Shown here in pieces: positions 9,002 through 19,586 of a stretch of DNA of 21,214 nt (the first letter of the stretch is position 1; each line of letters begins with the position of its first letter). Origin of the DNA: Exophiala sp. HKRS030 (Eukaryota; Ascomycota; Eurotiomycetes; Chaetothyriales; Herpotrichiellaceae); assembly GCA_023897205.1 (NCBI GenBank), contig JAHWDD010000053.1, forward strand, positions 1 to 21,214, written 5' to 3'. The notes under the pieces were generated by a model. The model saw nothing but the letters and a program-made list of their open reading frames with translations. It was not told the origin of the DNA and ran no database searches. The translations under genes and the position numbers were made by a program.

Positions 9002-10922
9002 ATGGGCTTTGGCATCCTCGATGCCGCTGATGAACGCGCCCCAGGCACGGTGTACCTGGTAGAGAATGAGAGAGATCAAGAGTCACACGATGCCCACGTG
9101 TCTGTGCGTCTCAAGCACGGCACAGGCAAGTCGGCGCATATCATCTTGGTGCCACAGCCTTCCGATGATCCCAACGATCCCCTGAACTGGGGCCACTGGC
9201 GCAAAGATTGGATATTTCTCAACATTTGCATCGGCGCTTCCATGCTGGTCAACGTGCCTAACGGTTTGATCAAGGCCGCTATCTATCAACTCACGACGAT
9301 TTTCGATCGCTCTCTCACCGACATTGCCGCTCTGGCGGGATATGTGCTGCTTGCAATCGGGTCCGGGGCGTAAGTTGAGGCCAAACCCCAACATCGCAAG
9401 GCTGAGTGTGCAGGGGCAGAGAAAATGACTGACAAACAGTACTAGGCCTTTTGTTGCCGTCCTATCCAAGAAGTATGGCAAACGGCCGCAATTCCTCCTC
9501 GCCTCATTCCTGGCCATCATTGGCACCATCATCTGCTTGACCACCGGAACAAATTACGACGTATTCCTGATTGGAAGAATCTTCCAGGGCATTGGCGCAG
9601 CCGCCTACGAGAGCATCATCTTCAATGTCATTGGAGACATGTACTTTGTCCATGAACGGGGCATCCGCGTGGCTGGTGAGTGCTGAGAGTTAGACTGAGA
9701 TCCGGTGGAGACGAAGGCTGATATTCTCTGTGCATTGTCCACAGTATTCAATATCGTGCAAGCCTCAGTGGCTCTTCTACCTCCAATCATCTCGGGCGTC
9801 ATCACCACCAACCAAGGATGGCTCTGGCCGTTTAAGTATTACATGATTTTCATCTCGATCCAGTTTCTCATGGCTTTTCTCTTCATCCGGGAGACATCGT
9901 ACAAACGGGCCGCCATCTTCGACATCGACCTGGACGGCGAGCGAAACATTGACACCCCTGCCACCGTCGAGGAAAAGCAGGCCAACAATAAGGAAGAAGC
10001 CCACGTCGAAAGCGCCCCGAAATCTCCCCCGACCGGTCGTGGAGACCCAGATCCGGTCTCCGTTGGAACGGGCCAAATCTCCACCATCTACAGGAAGAAA
10101 ACTTGGTGGCAACACCTTCGGATCTGGAACGGCACCTTTGACAGGACCAACCCGGTCAAGCTGTTCTTCGTGGTGTTTGCCTGCGGCCTCAACCCAGCGA
10201 CCATCTACTCCATCTTCGTCGCGGGGATCATCGTCTCATTCTGGGTCGGCTGTGGCTTCGTGTGGCCCCAAGTGTACGGACCACCGCCGTACTCGCTGGA
10301 CTCGAAGCACATCGGCTACCTGTACTCCGGGTCCGTGATCGGGGGCACCATCGTCTGTCTCCTGTCGACCTTCTTGTACGATCGCGCCATGGTCAGCCTC
10401 GCACGGTGGAACAAGGGTGTCTACGAGCCCGAGATGCGCCTCTGGATCATGGTCTTTGCCCTGATCTTCGGCATCGCGGGCTTTCTCGGGCTCGGGTTTT
10501 CGTTCACTTATGGTAACCCCACATCGGCCGCGGCTTGTTATGCTCTGGTCGGCATGGCCATCTCCTTGGCTTCCATTGGCGCCGGGTCATACATCATCGA
10601 CGCCTACCGGGGGATGACGACCGAAATCTTTATCCTTGCGGCCACGTGCAAGAACATGTTGTATTTCATGCAGTCCAAGATAATGAACAAGTGGATAGCC
10701 GCCATGAGCCCCCGAGATATATATGCCATTGTCACGGCAATCGTCGGCGTCAGCTTGCTGAGTACCATCCCCATGTACATATATGGGAAGAGGGTGAGTG
10801 CCATCACATAACTGGGGCTTGTGGCTTACGATGTCTGACTGTTCTTTTGCTAGTTGCGTGTCGTCTGGGCTCGCTGGAATATCTATGAACGTCTCCATCT
10901 CAGTGACATTTCTCTGGACTGA
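9002..10922 (+). CDS. Major facilitator superfamily (DHA1-type) transporter
   Basis: Membrane transporter of 573 aa, probably a proton-coupled exporter or importer of the compound handled by the neighbouring enzymes. Exons: 9002-9369, 9440-9675, 9745-10793 and 10854-10922, with introns of 60-70 nt. The long hydrophilic N-terminus ends in NDPLNWGHWRKDW, the usual motif before helix 1 in fungal DHA1 proteins of the HOL1/polyamine-like group. Exon 2 carries the loop 2-3 signature (SKKYGKRPQFLLAS) and GRIFQGIGAAAYESIIFNVIGD. A long polar central loop (about residues 245-325) precedes helices 7-12. The last exon encodes a basic tail (LRVVWARWNIYERL) that is typical of the family; reading through the last intron would instead stop within a few codons. 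Drug, metabolite and nutrient transport cannot be separated from sequence alone. Confidence 0.94.
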
Positions 10923-11769
10923 AGGTGGCTGGATGCTTCCCAACACATTCGAGTGCATTGTGGGAAGAAAAGGCGGGAATCATCTCGGAGAGGCTGCGAA
11001 TAAATCTAAAATACCCTTCCAAGACTGATCTCGAGGGTGGCAGAGTGGAAGTGCGGGCAGGGGAGGGGAATCCTGGTGGTCAGACATCGGGCTATATTTG
11101 AGCATGCCTCTCACATGGTTCTCACATTATATTCTGTCAATGTTCCTTGGCAAAATTTGATACTATTTGACCTCACTTCTGCTGCTCAGTCAAGACAAAT
11201 ACCCTTTCGGGAGCCAATCCAAGGTCGAGACCCCTGTAGATGGGACGATGTTACCGTCGCTTCGGAGGAAAATGAAGCAACAGGAGTCCTTACTTTCGAC
11301 ACTAGAAATGGAAGTACCAAACACTAAAGCACAGTACAGTACAGTGCAAGTTTTCAATGTCCTCCTCTGGTTTCTCCCTCTAGTAATGCGGGCGTGGGTG
11401 AAGCCGCTGTAGCCTTGCGGCTGAGGGACTCCTCGTATCGCCGATGACACTCACAGCGCATTTATTGTTCCTCAAAATATTGCATTTGCCCTGCTATCTT
11501 TGCCCTTAATGCTGTCAAGCTTCAGACTCCATGGATCCAAAATGGTTTCCTCCCGATCGCCCCGTGCACTCGTACGGCCCGAAAATCATGGGTGCCAGTC
11601 TCGTCGGAATGGCTACACTCGTGCTTCCCCAAGCCAGGTGCGCAGCTTCGTCGCCATCCCACCCTTACAGGGGATACTTTACGACCTGAGACAACACATG
11701 ACTGGCAAGCCTGCGAAAGACTACCTGTCGACCACCAACGTCACCTGACTGTGTTTAACTCGTCGACTT
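10923..11769. other. Intergenic stretch without a supported gene
   Basis: About 850 bp hold no ORF I can identify. There is a short acagt tandem (near 11332-11346) and a pyrimidine-rich stretch. Part of 11500-11769 may be the lost N-terminal exon of the following acetyltransferase pseudogene, but I could not align it convincingly. Confidence 0.5.
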
Positions 11770-12688
11770 CTGCGTGCTGCAAACTCCTGAACAACCTTGT
11801 CGGCGGACGAGACCGGATGATAGGTATAGAAACGGTACAGGAGATCCAAGACATGTCTTTTTTGGAGAAACTTCGATGAAACTTTGACTTGTTTGTCACG
11901 ATGCGTGGCATTGGATGCAAATGGCGAGTTAAGAACGTGGAAGGTGTCCCCGCGACATCTCGCGCAGGAGAGTTCCGGACACGGTTCTTCTCTTTAACTT
12001 TAACGGCGGAGGTGCCTGACCGGAACAGTCGCTTTGTGTTGCTTTCGGCCATTACTTACTCGCCGCCATTGTTGTTGGCGCGGGAATCTCTCGCCCTCAA
12101 TCGTGGCTTCCAATGTTTGCCTCCTTCCTCCGGAAAGGGTACACATGAGGAATATCCGGGGATACTGCTGGTGAGTTTATGACTGTTCGGTCGGAGGGCT
12201 AGCTCTCTAAACGGCTGCCTAAGGCATCAATTTCTCCGTCGACGTTTGAGACCGCAGCTCACTCGGCAGTCAAGAGTGCAAAAGGGACATTGGTCTCTCG
12301 CTATGCGCAGCTCTACAACGCATTCTTTGCGTCAGCGTTGATTCATCGCGTTGGCGCTCTAAACATGCCGTGCTCACTTCTATCCATGAATCAGTCCTAC
12401 TTCTTCGTGGTACAGCCAGTCGCTATCACGATTGAAGACTCTACCATCTACCTAGGCAAGAGATTCGGGCTGAAAGACACATGTATGGTTTATCTTTCCC
12501 CACTCCCGCGTTCGTTGCCATATTAACTCTCGACAGGGAGAACTAGAGCGGTCGGATATGTCTGGGTGAGTTGTTCCTTGAGCTTCACTCGTCGCTACGC
12601 GATCAAGGCGATCATGGGAGCAGGGATGGGCTCGATGTGGCACTCGTTGGTGGCCAAATTTAGCCTCATGGAGCGCATGCTGGGATAG
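11770..12688 (+). pseudogene. Wax-synthase-like membrane O-acetyltransferase, broken
   Basis: Pieces of a membrane-bound acyltransferase of the wax synthase domain type lie in order. Such genes are common tailoring acetyltransferases in fungal terpenoid clusters. The pieces are DMSFLEKLR-stop-NFDLFVTMRGIGCKW (11838-11930); a membrane segment HYLLAAIVVGAGISRPQSW (about 12047-12105); RNIRGYCW (about 12148-12171), then WHQFLRRRL across a GT..AG intron; RYAQLYNAFFASALIH with the conserved active-site His (about 12300-12347); QPVAITIEDSTIYLGKR; and, after an intron at 12483-12536, the final exon (RTRAVGYVWV...) ending with TAG at 12686-12688. Breaks are a TGA at 11877-11879 where family members usually have Trp, a frameshift near 12142-12146 and another near 12275-12285. 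The middle part near 11980-12030 also does not align. The N-terminal limit is uncertain. Confidence 0.65.
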
Positions 12689-13794
12689 AAATTGTAGTCC
12701 TGGGGGACAGACAAGAGAGAATGGGTCGTCGACAGGTGGCAGGCGTCAGGCGTCAAGCGTGTGCTGGCTGGCGTGGACTGAATTGTCGTCTTTAAGATGC
12801 GCTGCCACATGGCGACCGTCAGTTGGATTGATGTCCGTGGGGGAAACACGCCCATATAATGTATCAGTAGAGAGACGTCAATTCAAACAACCATGTTCAA
12901 ATCGCGGTCAATCATCGGACAAGGACCGTCGAAACACTTTGCAAGAAATCACCATGTTGGCCGGCTAGAGAACGACCCCGTAGGGTCGCGTGCGCGGGGG
13001 CCGTCCCAGGAGCTACGACGCGTCTAGAGCTTGTGAGGGGCGAGCACGGCGACGATCCTAAGCACTATGGCACTAACAAGGTAATGTTCAGGGCCAAGGT
13101 GCCCATGCTACGTACCCGACGAGCCAAGTAGAGGCTTTCGCTAGGGAGCTCCGCCCTCCCTACAGTGTCCCTGTCTCCGTTAAGCGCGGATCGAGCCTTA
13201 ATTGATACCGGCAAGACAACACAACCCTCAGCCAAGCCAGTCTCGCGCCTTGTGCCTTTCTCATAGTACCTACCTTTCATCCTCAAATCGCCTTGTTTGT
13301 TTGATGTCTTAGATCTCATTTTGCATTCACTGTACTTTGCGTCTGTCCTGAAGTCACCCACACTACACCCACCGCCCCTCACCGAATCCCTCCTCGATCC
13401 TGGACGCCCATAGCTACCCCTCGTCACAGACTTTTCCCTTATTGCGTGACGGGTTGGGCATCTCTACCAACCACCAATCAGTCGGCCTCCGCCAACCAGA
13501 CTGCAGCTACGTGCATAGTCAATGAGCGAGCCCAGTCCAACTCCACCTCGATCCTTTAACCTCCCTCTCCTCGGTCTCTAAAATGCCCGCTCGCACAGCC
13601 GATTCCCGAGATGAGATTCCCACCACCCGAGGAGCTGAGGTCCTCGAAGGCCGGCTTGTGACAGGGTAGACATCTGCGTTTGGACATGGGGGTTTCCGAC
13701 GCTGAAGCACACGATATTCCTTGCGACATACAGCTGCAGGAAGACACCGGCTAGACTCCGCGGGCCTAGGAGCCGATGTCGATGAAGAATGTAG
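12689..13794. other. Stretch without a supported gene
   Basis: No convincing coding region is seen. Present are a small hairpin CGACCC-CGTA-GGGTCG near 12972-12987 and a pyrimidine-rich segment at about 13140-13500 with a CCAATCA box (near 13473). The latter has promoter-like composition, but the following ATG at about 13521 opens only a 19-codon frame. Confidence 0.4.
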
Positions 13795-14040
13795 CTGTAG
13801 ACCATACTTGGACGTCAGCGGATACAGATAGCGGATGAAGCGGGTAATCCAAGGCCAGGTGTTGAGGATCAGGAATACACTGAAGACGCCGCCCGTAGCA
13901 ATGGCGTACACTTGGATTAGATCCGTGCGATCAGAGAAGCTTGCCCCCGCGAAGTTGGATGTCAGTAGTTCTTGCCGGGGAAGTCGAAACGAGGAGAATA
14001 GACAGTCGAGTGCGAAAAAGGAAAACGAAAGGGATCGAGG
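13795..14040 (-). pseudogene. Possible relic of an unidentified membrane protein
   Basis: The minus strand carries an open frame with no ATG at its start. It contains a polar stretch (QELLTSNFAGASFSDRTDL) followed by one clear hydrophobic helix ending in positive charges (GGVFSVFLILNTWPWITRF). Downstream the frame loses any protein-like character. I do not recognise the family. It may be an exon of a decayed gene or a chance ORF. Confidence 0.2.
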
Positions 14041-15754
14041 GCCGGGGACCAGTGACCCAGTGTTCTAGATTTGGTCCCTCTTCAAACCATTGCCAGAGCG
14101 AAGTCTATATTGTACGTCCTGAAGACTTCCTATTGAGAGGGCTTAAGTACACATCCTACTACTTCACTCACGATTTCTTTATGGGGCAGGTAGTGAATGA
14201 GGACGAACATACTCTAGAACTTCCCAAGTCATGCAGCACCCGTGCCGAAATAAGTCTTTGGCTTGGCGTGAGACTAGCATCGGTAAGCACAATTCGCCTG
14301 ATCTCTAAGAAGCTGGCTTCTAACCTTGTTATAGCTGAATCGCTACATTACCTATGATATTGTTTCGAAGCAGTTTGCGTCGGTGTTACAGAACGTCGCA
14401 CATATGAATGTGTTAAAGGCTCAGTCACCCCTCAGTCACGATCAAGATGCAGCAATGCTTGATGTAGAGTGAAGGCCTATCCTGCCTCGATATTTCATTT
14501 TTTGCAAAGAGCAGGAATGTCATCCGGGGTTATTGGCCATGGCGTCCGCGGTGGGTTGTATAGGGGACCGGGCCGGAAATCAACGTCTCCTCTATTATCT
14601 CGCTCGCGCACAGATTGAGGAGTCTGTTGAGGATATGAGATTATGCTCAGGCTCGAGATGATTTCCATTAATTCGTTATTCACATCTTCACAAACATGGC
14701 TCCCATGCTGCACATATATATACACGCTCTCAGAGGGAGATTCCGCAGGCTGGAACGTATTTACAATGATGACCAAGAAATGACTAATCCTTCTCCTTGT
14801 CATCTCCCACATCGGAAGGTATCTGGACCAAATCTTCAACAGAGTCTCCCCTCCCGGAGAAGCCCATGAGCCCGCGAAAGGGCAAGTGCAACGAGAGGCA
14901 TCGAATCGAGCTTTCCATAATGCATTCGTAGAAGCGCCAGAAAAAGGCTATGTCGGGGTTAGGAACGCAGCTAGGCCCAAAGCTGTCGCGTTTTCGCATC
15001 ACACCCTCTTCGCCGCGAGACGAAAGCTATCCACTATATGTCAGTCTCCTGCTATTAGAGCAGTAGATGCAGGCTATAACCCCAGTCGTGGCCATTATAC
15101 CGAAGAAGCTCGATCACCAGGACATTAATATGAAAGCCAAGTCCAATAGCAATCCTGGGTTGATTTCTCCAGGCCCTTAAATTAGTATTCTCGTCGGAAA
15201 GCGATCAGCTCTTACTATTATGGTGACCAAGACTTAGGGTCCGCCTTTCAACTCGCTATAAGCTAGCCCCTCCTCGGCTGGGAGGTATCACTTAAATTTT
15301 CCTTTCTCTTTCCTACTTCTTATCTGTTCTCGAAACTAAATTATAGCTCGTATAAAGCAAACAGTAAGTATAAGCGCAACTTATTTTTGTCTCATAACTT
15401 ATATTAAAGGCCCCTTATCACAGTACTACAAGCGGCCCAACAACCTCGAAAGAACCTCCATAACGGAGCAGCACAAAAGCTTACGGCGAAAGCACGGAAA
15501 TCTGTACCTACTACCGGACATCGCCCAGGGTTTGAAATCAGATCTAAGTTTTAATCCTCGGCTCTGGAAGCCCTTTAAGAATCCGCTGAAGATTATATGG
15601 TGTTATTGTTTGAAGACACGAATTTGTGTGCAATTCATACCAAGCGACTTACTATACAGTCTTAAGGATATAGCCTTAGCACGTCGGCCACATGGTGAGG
15701 ATGCTTCGGGTACATCTTCACTATTACAGTACTACAAATACTGTAACACAAAGA
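14041..15754. other. Gene-poor stretch with an AT-rich patch
   Basis: I could not name any protein here. From about 15170 to 15420 the sequence becomes clearly richer in A/T and in TA steps than its surroundings, as in decayed repeats. A perfect 8-bp inverted repeat with a 7-nt loop, TTACAGTA...TACTGTAA, lies at 15724-15746; part of it (cagtactacaa) recurs near 15421-15431. Confidence 0.4.
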
Positions 15755-15982
15755 GATTGATGATTGATTTTTTTTTTTACATCATAGACTGTCCCAGCCG
15801 CCGATTGAGTGGCAGCTATGCAGCGTTCGACTATGAGTAGGATACCCCTACTAACAATCCTAATATCTGTTCTGTATCCGTTCTACGTGTCGGACCCTTC
15901 CCGGTCCTCCTGTGTTTCTGTTTATCAATAAACACTCGTCTGCGCCGGTGTATAGTTGGACCGTGGACGCGACCGACGGGAC
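15755..15982 (-). mobile_element. LINE copy B: 3'-terminal fragment inserted in the hAT relic
   Basis: On the minus strand this segment aligns with the 3' UTR of the LINE at 17321-21214. Shared blocks include gcagacgagtg / gtagacgagtg, the stretch around gtacccctat / gatacccct, and the terminal gactgtcccagccgcc / gtctgtcccaaccgcc. It ends in a run of A followed by a CAAT-type tail (15755-15779 on the + strand as gattgatgattga plus T-tract). Such a 5'-truncated copy with an A-rich/CAAT tail is typical of target-primed reverse transcription. The 5' junction with hAT sequence is near 15970-15990 and cannot be placed to the base. Confidence 0.75.
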
Positions 15983-16814
15983 TTGGGGCGATGGCAATAC
16001 TGTCACAGGTTTGGGCCAGCTGCAGCCTCAAGCTCTTCCGATATTCTTCAAACTCATTCCTGACACGATCGCGGAGAGTGTCCGCACATTTCAGAGGCAC
16101 CTCGATCCCGACAGAATCAAAAATCCCTTGGAAGCTCGAGTGTTCGACCGCGGTGAAAGGCTGTCTTGTCTGGACGATCCACCGGACCAGTGCATGTTCC
16201 AGGCCCTTGCGCTCTTGCTGAGGAGACAGCATCCGGTCTAAAGGGCCGCGAGCCGGGCCTGCTTTCGATTCTGACCACGGCCCAATACGGTGGCGCGTCC
16301 GAAGGTGAGTGAGCAGATTGGAGGTCGTGCCGTGGCGAGACGAGTCGGAGGACGACCAGCTACACCGCTTACAGACGAGCAGGCGATCATTCTGTGGCAG
16401 TCGGCCTCTTTTGTTCCACTGCGTGTCAAGCTCGGTGACCCAGAAATGGTCTTGAGTTCAGCTGGTGTGAACTTTTCGCCTCTTCGCCGCGGACTCGTCC
16501 ACAGTCGGGCCAACCGACAGGTGACGTTCCTCAGAATCCGAAGTGACGACTGTTGAGTGGCCACTGGACACTTGTGAGACCGACTCGGATGGCAGCGGTC
16601 CTTCGCAGTCATCGCATCCTGTGGTGCCTGAGACAACGCTTTGTTCAAGGTCCGGTGAGGAGGGCAAAATCAACGTGTCGAGCCCGTTGTTGAGCGCAAG
16701 GTAGTCTTTGCGAGGTAGATTACGCGTCACGCGAGACTCTCCAGGGGCGACAGCCATGTCTTCCGATGCGAGCTGCTTGTTCCGCATGTAGAGACATGAG
16801 AAGATCAAGTTCAT
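15983..16814 (-). pseudogene. hAT-family transposase, N-terminal part, disrupted
   Basis: One minus-strand frame from the ATG at 16814 encodes an acidic, Ser-rich N-terminus and then a BED-type zinc finger (VCKRC, followed by TSNLLTHLRTRH; about 16380-16290). It continues into the hAT N-terminal helical region (LEHALVRWIVQTRQPFTAVE, then FEEYRKSLRLQLAQTCDSIAI). An in-frame TGA at 16458-16460 lies between the acidic region and the finger. It may be a mutation or mark a missed intron. The sequence leaves hAT homology near 15990, where the LINE fragment begins. The catalytic core and the C-terminal hAT dimerisation region are missing, and I could not find them beyond the LINE fragment. The element cannot make a transposase. 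Confidence 0.78.
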
Positions 16815-17320
16815 CCGGCATTAAGAGTCCGCATTGTCAAAAAAAAACCGCGCCACACCTAAGCTAGAACGGACTTGAAAAAAAAACAATTTCGTGTACC
16901 GTGAAATTTCGACTCACTCAGAGCGTGTTTGGAGGGTGCATTACGCGCATTTCCCTCCGTACAGCATATGTACGGATTCTGGGCCGTTGTGAGCGCATCA
17001 TGTGTCCTCGACGCCGCGTTTATTGATTTAATGCGGGAAGTCGATTAAGGTTGAGTAGAAATACCACATTTTCAGGCGGGCTTTCCCATCGAACCTCTGC
17101 ACTGAGCTTCGGCACCTCTTTATTGCGTCAAATGATGGACAATAGATAGTAAACAGATTGGAGTGTGGCAGCGGAGCACGACGCAAGCTTCCCTGGGTAT
17201 ATCCGAAGATCTCTAAGGTTAGAAGAGGTCAAGAATCCATGTTGTCGTTGATTGTCGGAACGGATCAACTATGCTCCGAGCCGGGTGTCAATAATGTGAA
17301 TACGAATATGAATATTGCCC
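16815..17320. other. Spacer between the hAT relic and the LINE, no gene
   Basis: About 500 bp hold two A-tracts (16839-16847 and 16878-16886) and a perfect 7-bp stem CCGTACA-GCATA-TGTACGG (about 16956-16974). The latter could lie near the original 5' end of the hAT element, though no matching terminal repeat was found. The stretch next to the LINE tail (about 17287-17316) is AT-rich, with repeated GAATA steps. Confidence 0.35.
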
Positions 17321-17594
17321 ATTGATTGATTGATAATGATTGATTGTTTCATAGTCTGTCCCAACCGCCCTAGGGCAGTTATGCAGCGTCCAGCTATAAA
17401 TACAGGCGTTCCCACCCTGTCGCTTCCACGAAGACAAGCCATCCCTGCCCAGAATGGCTTCCTGCTTTGGCTCCAGGCGCAGTACCCCTATATCTATAGT
17501 TCTAATAATCGTCCTGTATCTGTGCACTTGTCAGACCTTTCCTGGTCTTCCTCGACTTCTGTGTAACACTAATCACTCGTCTACGCTACGTGTA

Positions 17595-19469
17595 TTAAAG
17601 TACCATGGACGGAACTGCCCGGAATTGCTCCAGAAGTCCCGTCCTCAACATCATCTTGGCTGATGAAACTGCCATTGACGAGCTGCAGAGAACTTGCTTG
17701 ATGTCCACCCATGGAGCCTTGCCTGCCCACATTCGTCGTCGCTCCTCGCACCAATTCCGACATTCGAGGAGGATGTGTCTCACGGTTTGGCGTCCATAGC
17801 CGCATTGGCATTGGTCGGTGTCGGCTTTGTTGATGGCGTGGAGGTAGGCGCGCAGGCCGATCTTGCCAGTCCGCATCTGGGTGATGACCGAGCTGATCGC
17901 TCGATGGGTGCCCATGTGTGTGGTGAGCGTTCCTTTACCAGGTCGAACCCCCAGCTTGAACAGTTCTCGGCCGTGTTTGGCGGTTTCCCAGGATCGATCC
18001 CATTCCGCTTTCATGGTCTGTCGGATGGTGGACTTCGTGGTTGCCGTCAGCGTGGGGCATGGTCCTGGCGTCGGATCTGGTCCTAGATCTGCTGTTGTAT
18101 CTAAGCTGCGAGCAGCGGCTTCCTTGGCGGCGCGGTCGGCCGCTTCGTTGCCAGGAACGCCCACGTGGGCGGGAATCCACCGGAGCTGGACTTCCCATCC
18201 TCGGTATCGGAGTTCTTCCAGTGCTCGTATCGCATCCACGAGAATGTATTGTCCCGAAGGACATTTGGGATTAGCCATCGCCTTGATAGCGGCTTGGTTG
18301 TCCGTGAAGATGATGCACTTCCCGGGAGCGCGTGTTTTCGCGTGGACGTCAAGTGCAATCTGGAGCGCCAGTTCTATGCCTTTCAGCTCGGCTGCATACA
18401 CCGTGGAGGTGGTTGATGTGCCCATATATTTTGTGCGTTTTGCCGAAATACCCTGGAGACGCAGCTTTGGGGCCACGGCGGCAGCACCGACGTAGCCATC
18501 CATGCCGCTCCCGTCGGTGTAGATGCACAGCGCCTGCGCATCGGCGGTATCGTGTTGCTTAATGGCGTCCTCTGGAGATATGTCGATGCAGATAAAGGGA
18601 GGCGTCCACCAGGGCGGGACGACGTGTTGATGGCGCTTCTCCAGCCGTTCGAGTGGGACGTTGTACTTGTTCTCTAGCACGTTGGAGAGGCGGTCAAGGG
18701 GGCTCCCATTCATGTTGCCGTTCCTCGAGGACAGCATTTCCCCGTGGAGCGGCGTGGTGCGAATTCGCATAGTCGCCTCGAGCGCGGCTTGATCCAGCTG
18801 CTGCGGCGGTGGGAGCAAGTGTGCCTCCACGTCGACTGCTGATCCTGCGGTTGTCCGGAAGGCTCCCGTGATGATCTGTGCCGCGCGTCGTTGGATTCGA
18901 CTGACCGCATTAACCATGGCACTTCCCCTTCTACTGCCAGTGCTTCGGGCTCCCGAGATGTGCCACGCGGAGCATCCGTATAACATTTGAGGGACGATCA
19001 TCGCTCGGTATACTTGTCGCAGGTTGATCAACCCCGCACCCCACGTGGATGATGCCAGGGCCGACAGGGCCGACAGTCGCTTGGTGGCTTTACTTTCGAT
19101 CTTTAGACGATGGTCGTCCCAGCGGAGTTGGGAGTCCATTTGCACCCCGAGATATCGGCATGACGGTGAGGCTTCGATGGTAGCATGTGGTAGATGGAGA
19201 GGGTGAGTGGTGTTGGCCGTAGGAGCTCGAGAGAAGTGGACCAGCTCGTACTTGGTCGGCGCGAACTGGGATCCGTGTCGTCGTGCCCATTGCTCGGCTC
19301 GACGGTGGATGATCTTGAGGGTCTTGCAATTTCGCTGTGCGGTCGGCCCCACCGCGAGGATAGAGGCGTCATCGATGTATCCTACCCCTTCCGTATTTTC
19401 CGTTTGATAATTCAATCAGGTCGGCATTGTAGAACAGGTACAGAATGGGCGAGAGCGGGGATCCTTGAG
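17595..19469 (-). pseudogene. LINE copy C ORF2, second part: RT motif C, RNase H, zinc knuckle
   Basis: After the insertion the frame resumes with [20 protein letters not shown] (19469-19410). Then, after a frameshift near 19410-19420, it runs to the stop at 17595. Reverse transcriptase motif C is GYIDDASI. The RNase H domain looks catalytically complete: [22 protein letters not shown] and the final [11 protein letters not shown]-terminal knuckle CQCG...VRHILLEC follows (about 17820-17760). No in-frame stop is seen over some 600 codons after the shift. Relative to its usual length the domain set is complete, which suggests recent decay. It encodes replication functions of the retrotransposon but cannot be translated as one protein with the upstream half. 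Confidence 0.9.
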
Positions 19470-19586
19470 TTGAATTGTTGTAGCAGGCTTGTATTATCTG
19501 TGACACCTAGGTAACTAGGTGTCCTTATATACGTGATTATAGCCATGGCTGCCTAGCAGGCAGCCACACGTGATCTGGGATCCAAC
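19470..19586. mobile_element. 117-bp MITE-like insertion with 8-bp target duplication
   Basis: The segment interrupts the conserved reverse transcriptase motif GIPQGSPLSP. It is flanked by identical 8-bp direct repeats TCCTTGAG (19462-19469 and 19587-19594), the duplication length typical of hAT elements. Inside are two perfect inverted repeats, GACACCTAG-GTAA-CTAGGTGTC (19502-19523) and TGGCTGCCT-AGC-AGGCAGCCA (19546-19566). The outer ends show at most a few matching bases, so terminal inverted repeats are weak or absent. It has no coding capacity. Removing it together with one repeat rejoins the motif. Confidence 0.7.

Noticed and set aside
12972..12987. Hairpin CGACCC-CGTA-GGGTCG as an RNA gene or terminator
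   Set aside because: Too short to support a tRNA or structured RNA, and fungal genes do not use such terminators.
13519..13750. Minus-strand frames downstream of the hydrophobic segment as a gene
   Set aside because: The sequence is low in protein character and two overlapping frames look equally plausible; no start, splice pattern or family could be found.
14784..15002. A 70-residue minus-strand ORF starting near 14999
   Set aside because: It has an ATG and a stop but no recognisable motif and no promoter or splice context; I do not list it as a gene.
15421..15741. Recurring cagtactacaa as terminal repeats of a DNA transposon
   Set aside because: The two copies are direct, not inverted, relative to each other, and no target duplication could be found.
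19470..19586. The insert in the LINE reverse transcriptase as an intron
   Set aside because: It starts with GT on the minus strand, but splicing at the available AG does not restore the frame. The 8-bp direct repeats fit a transposon better.
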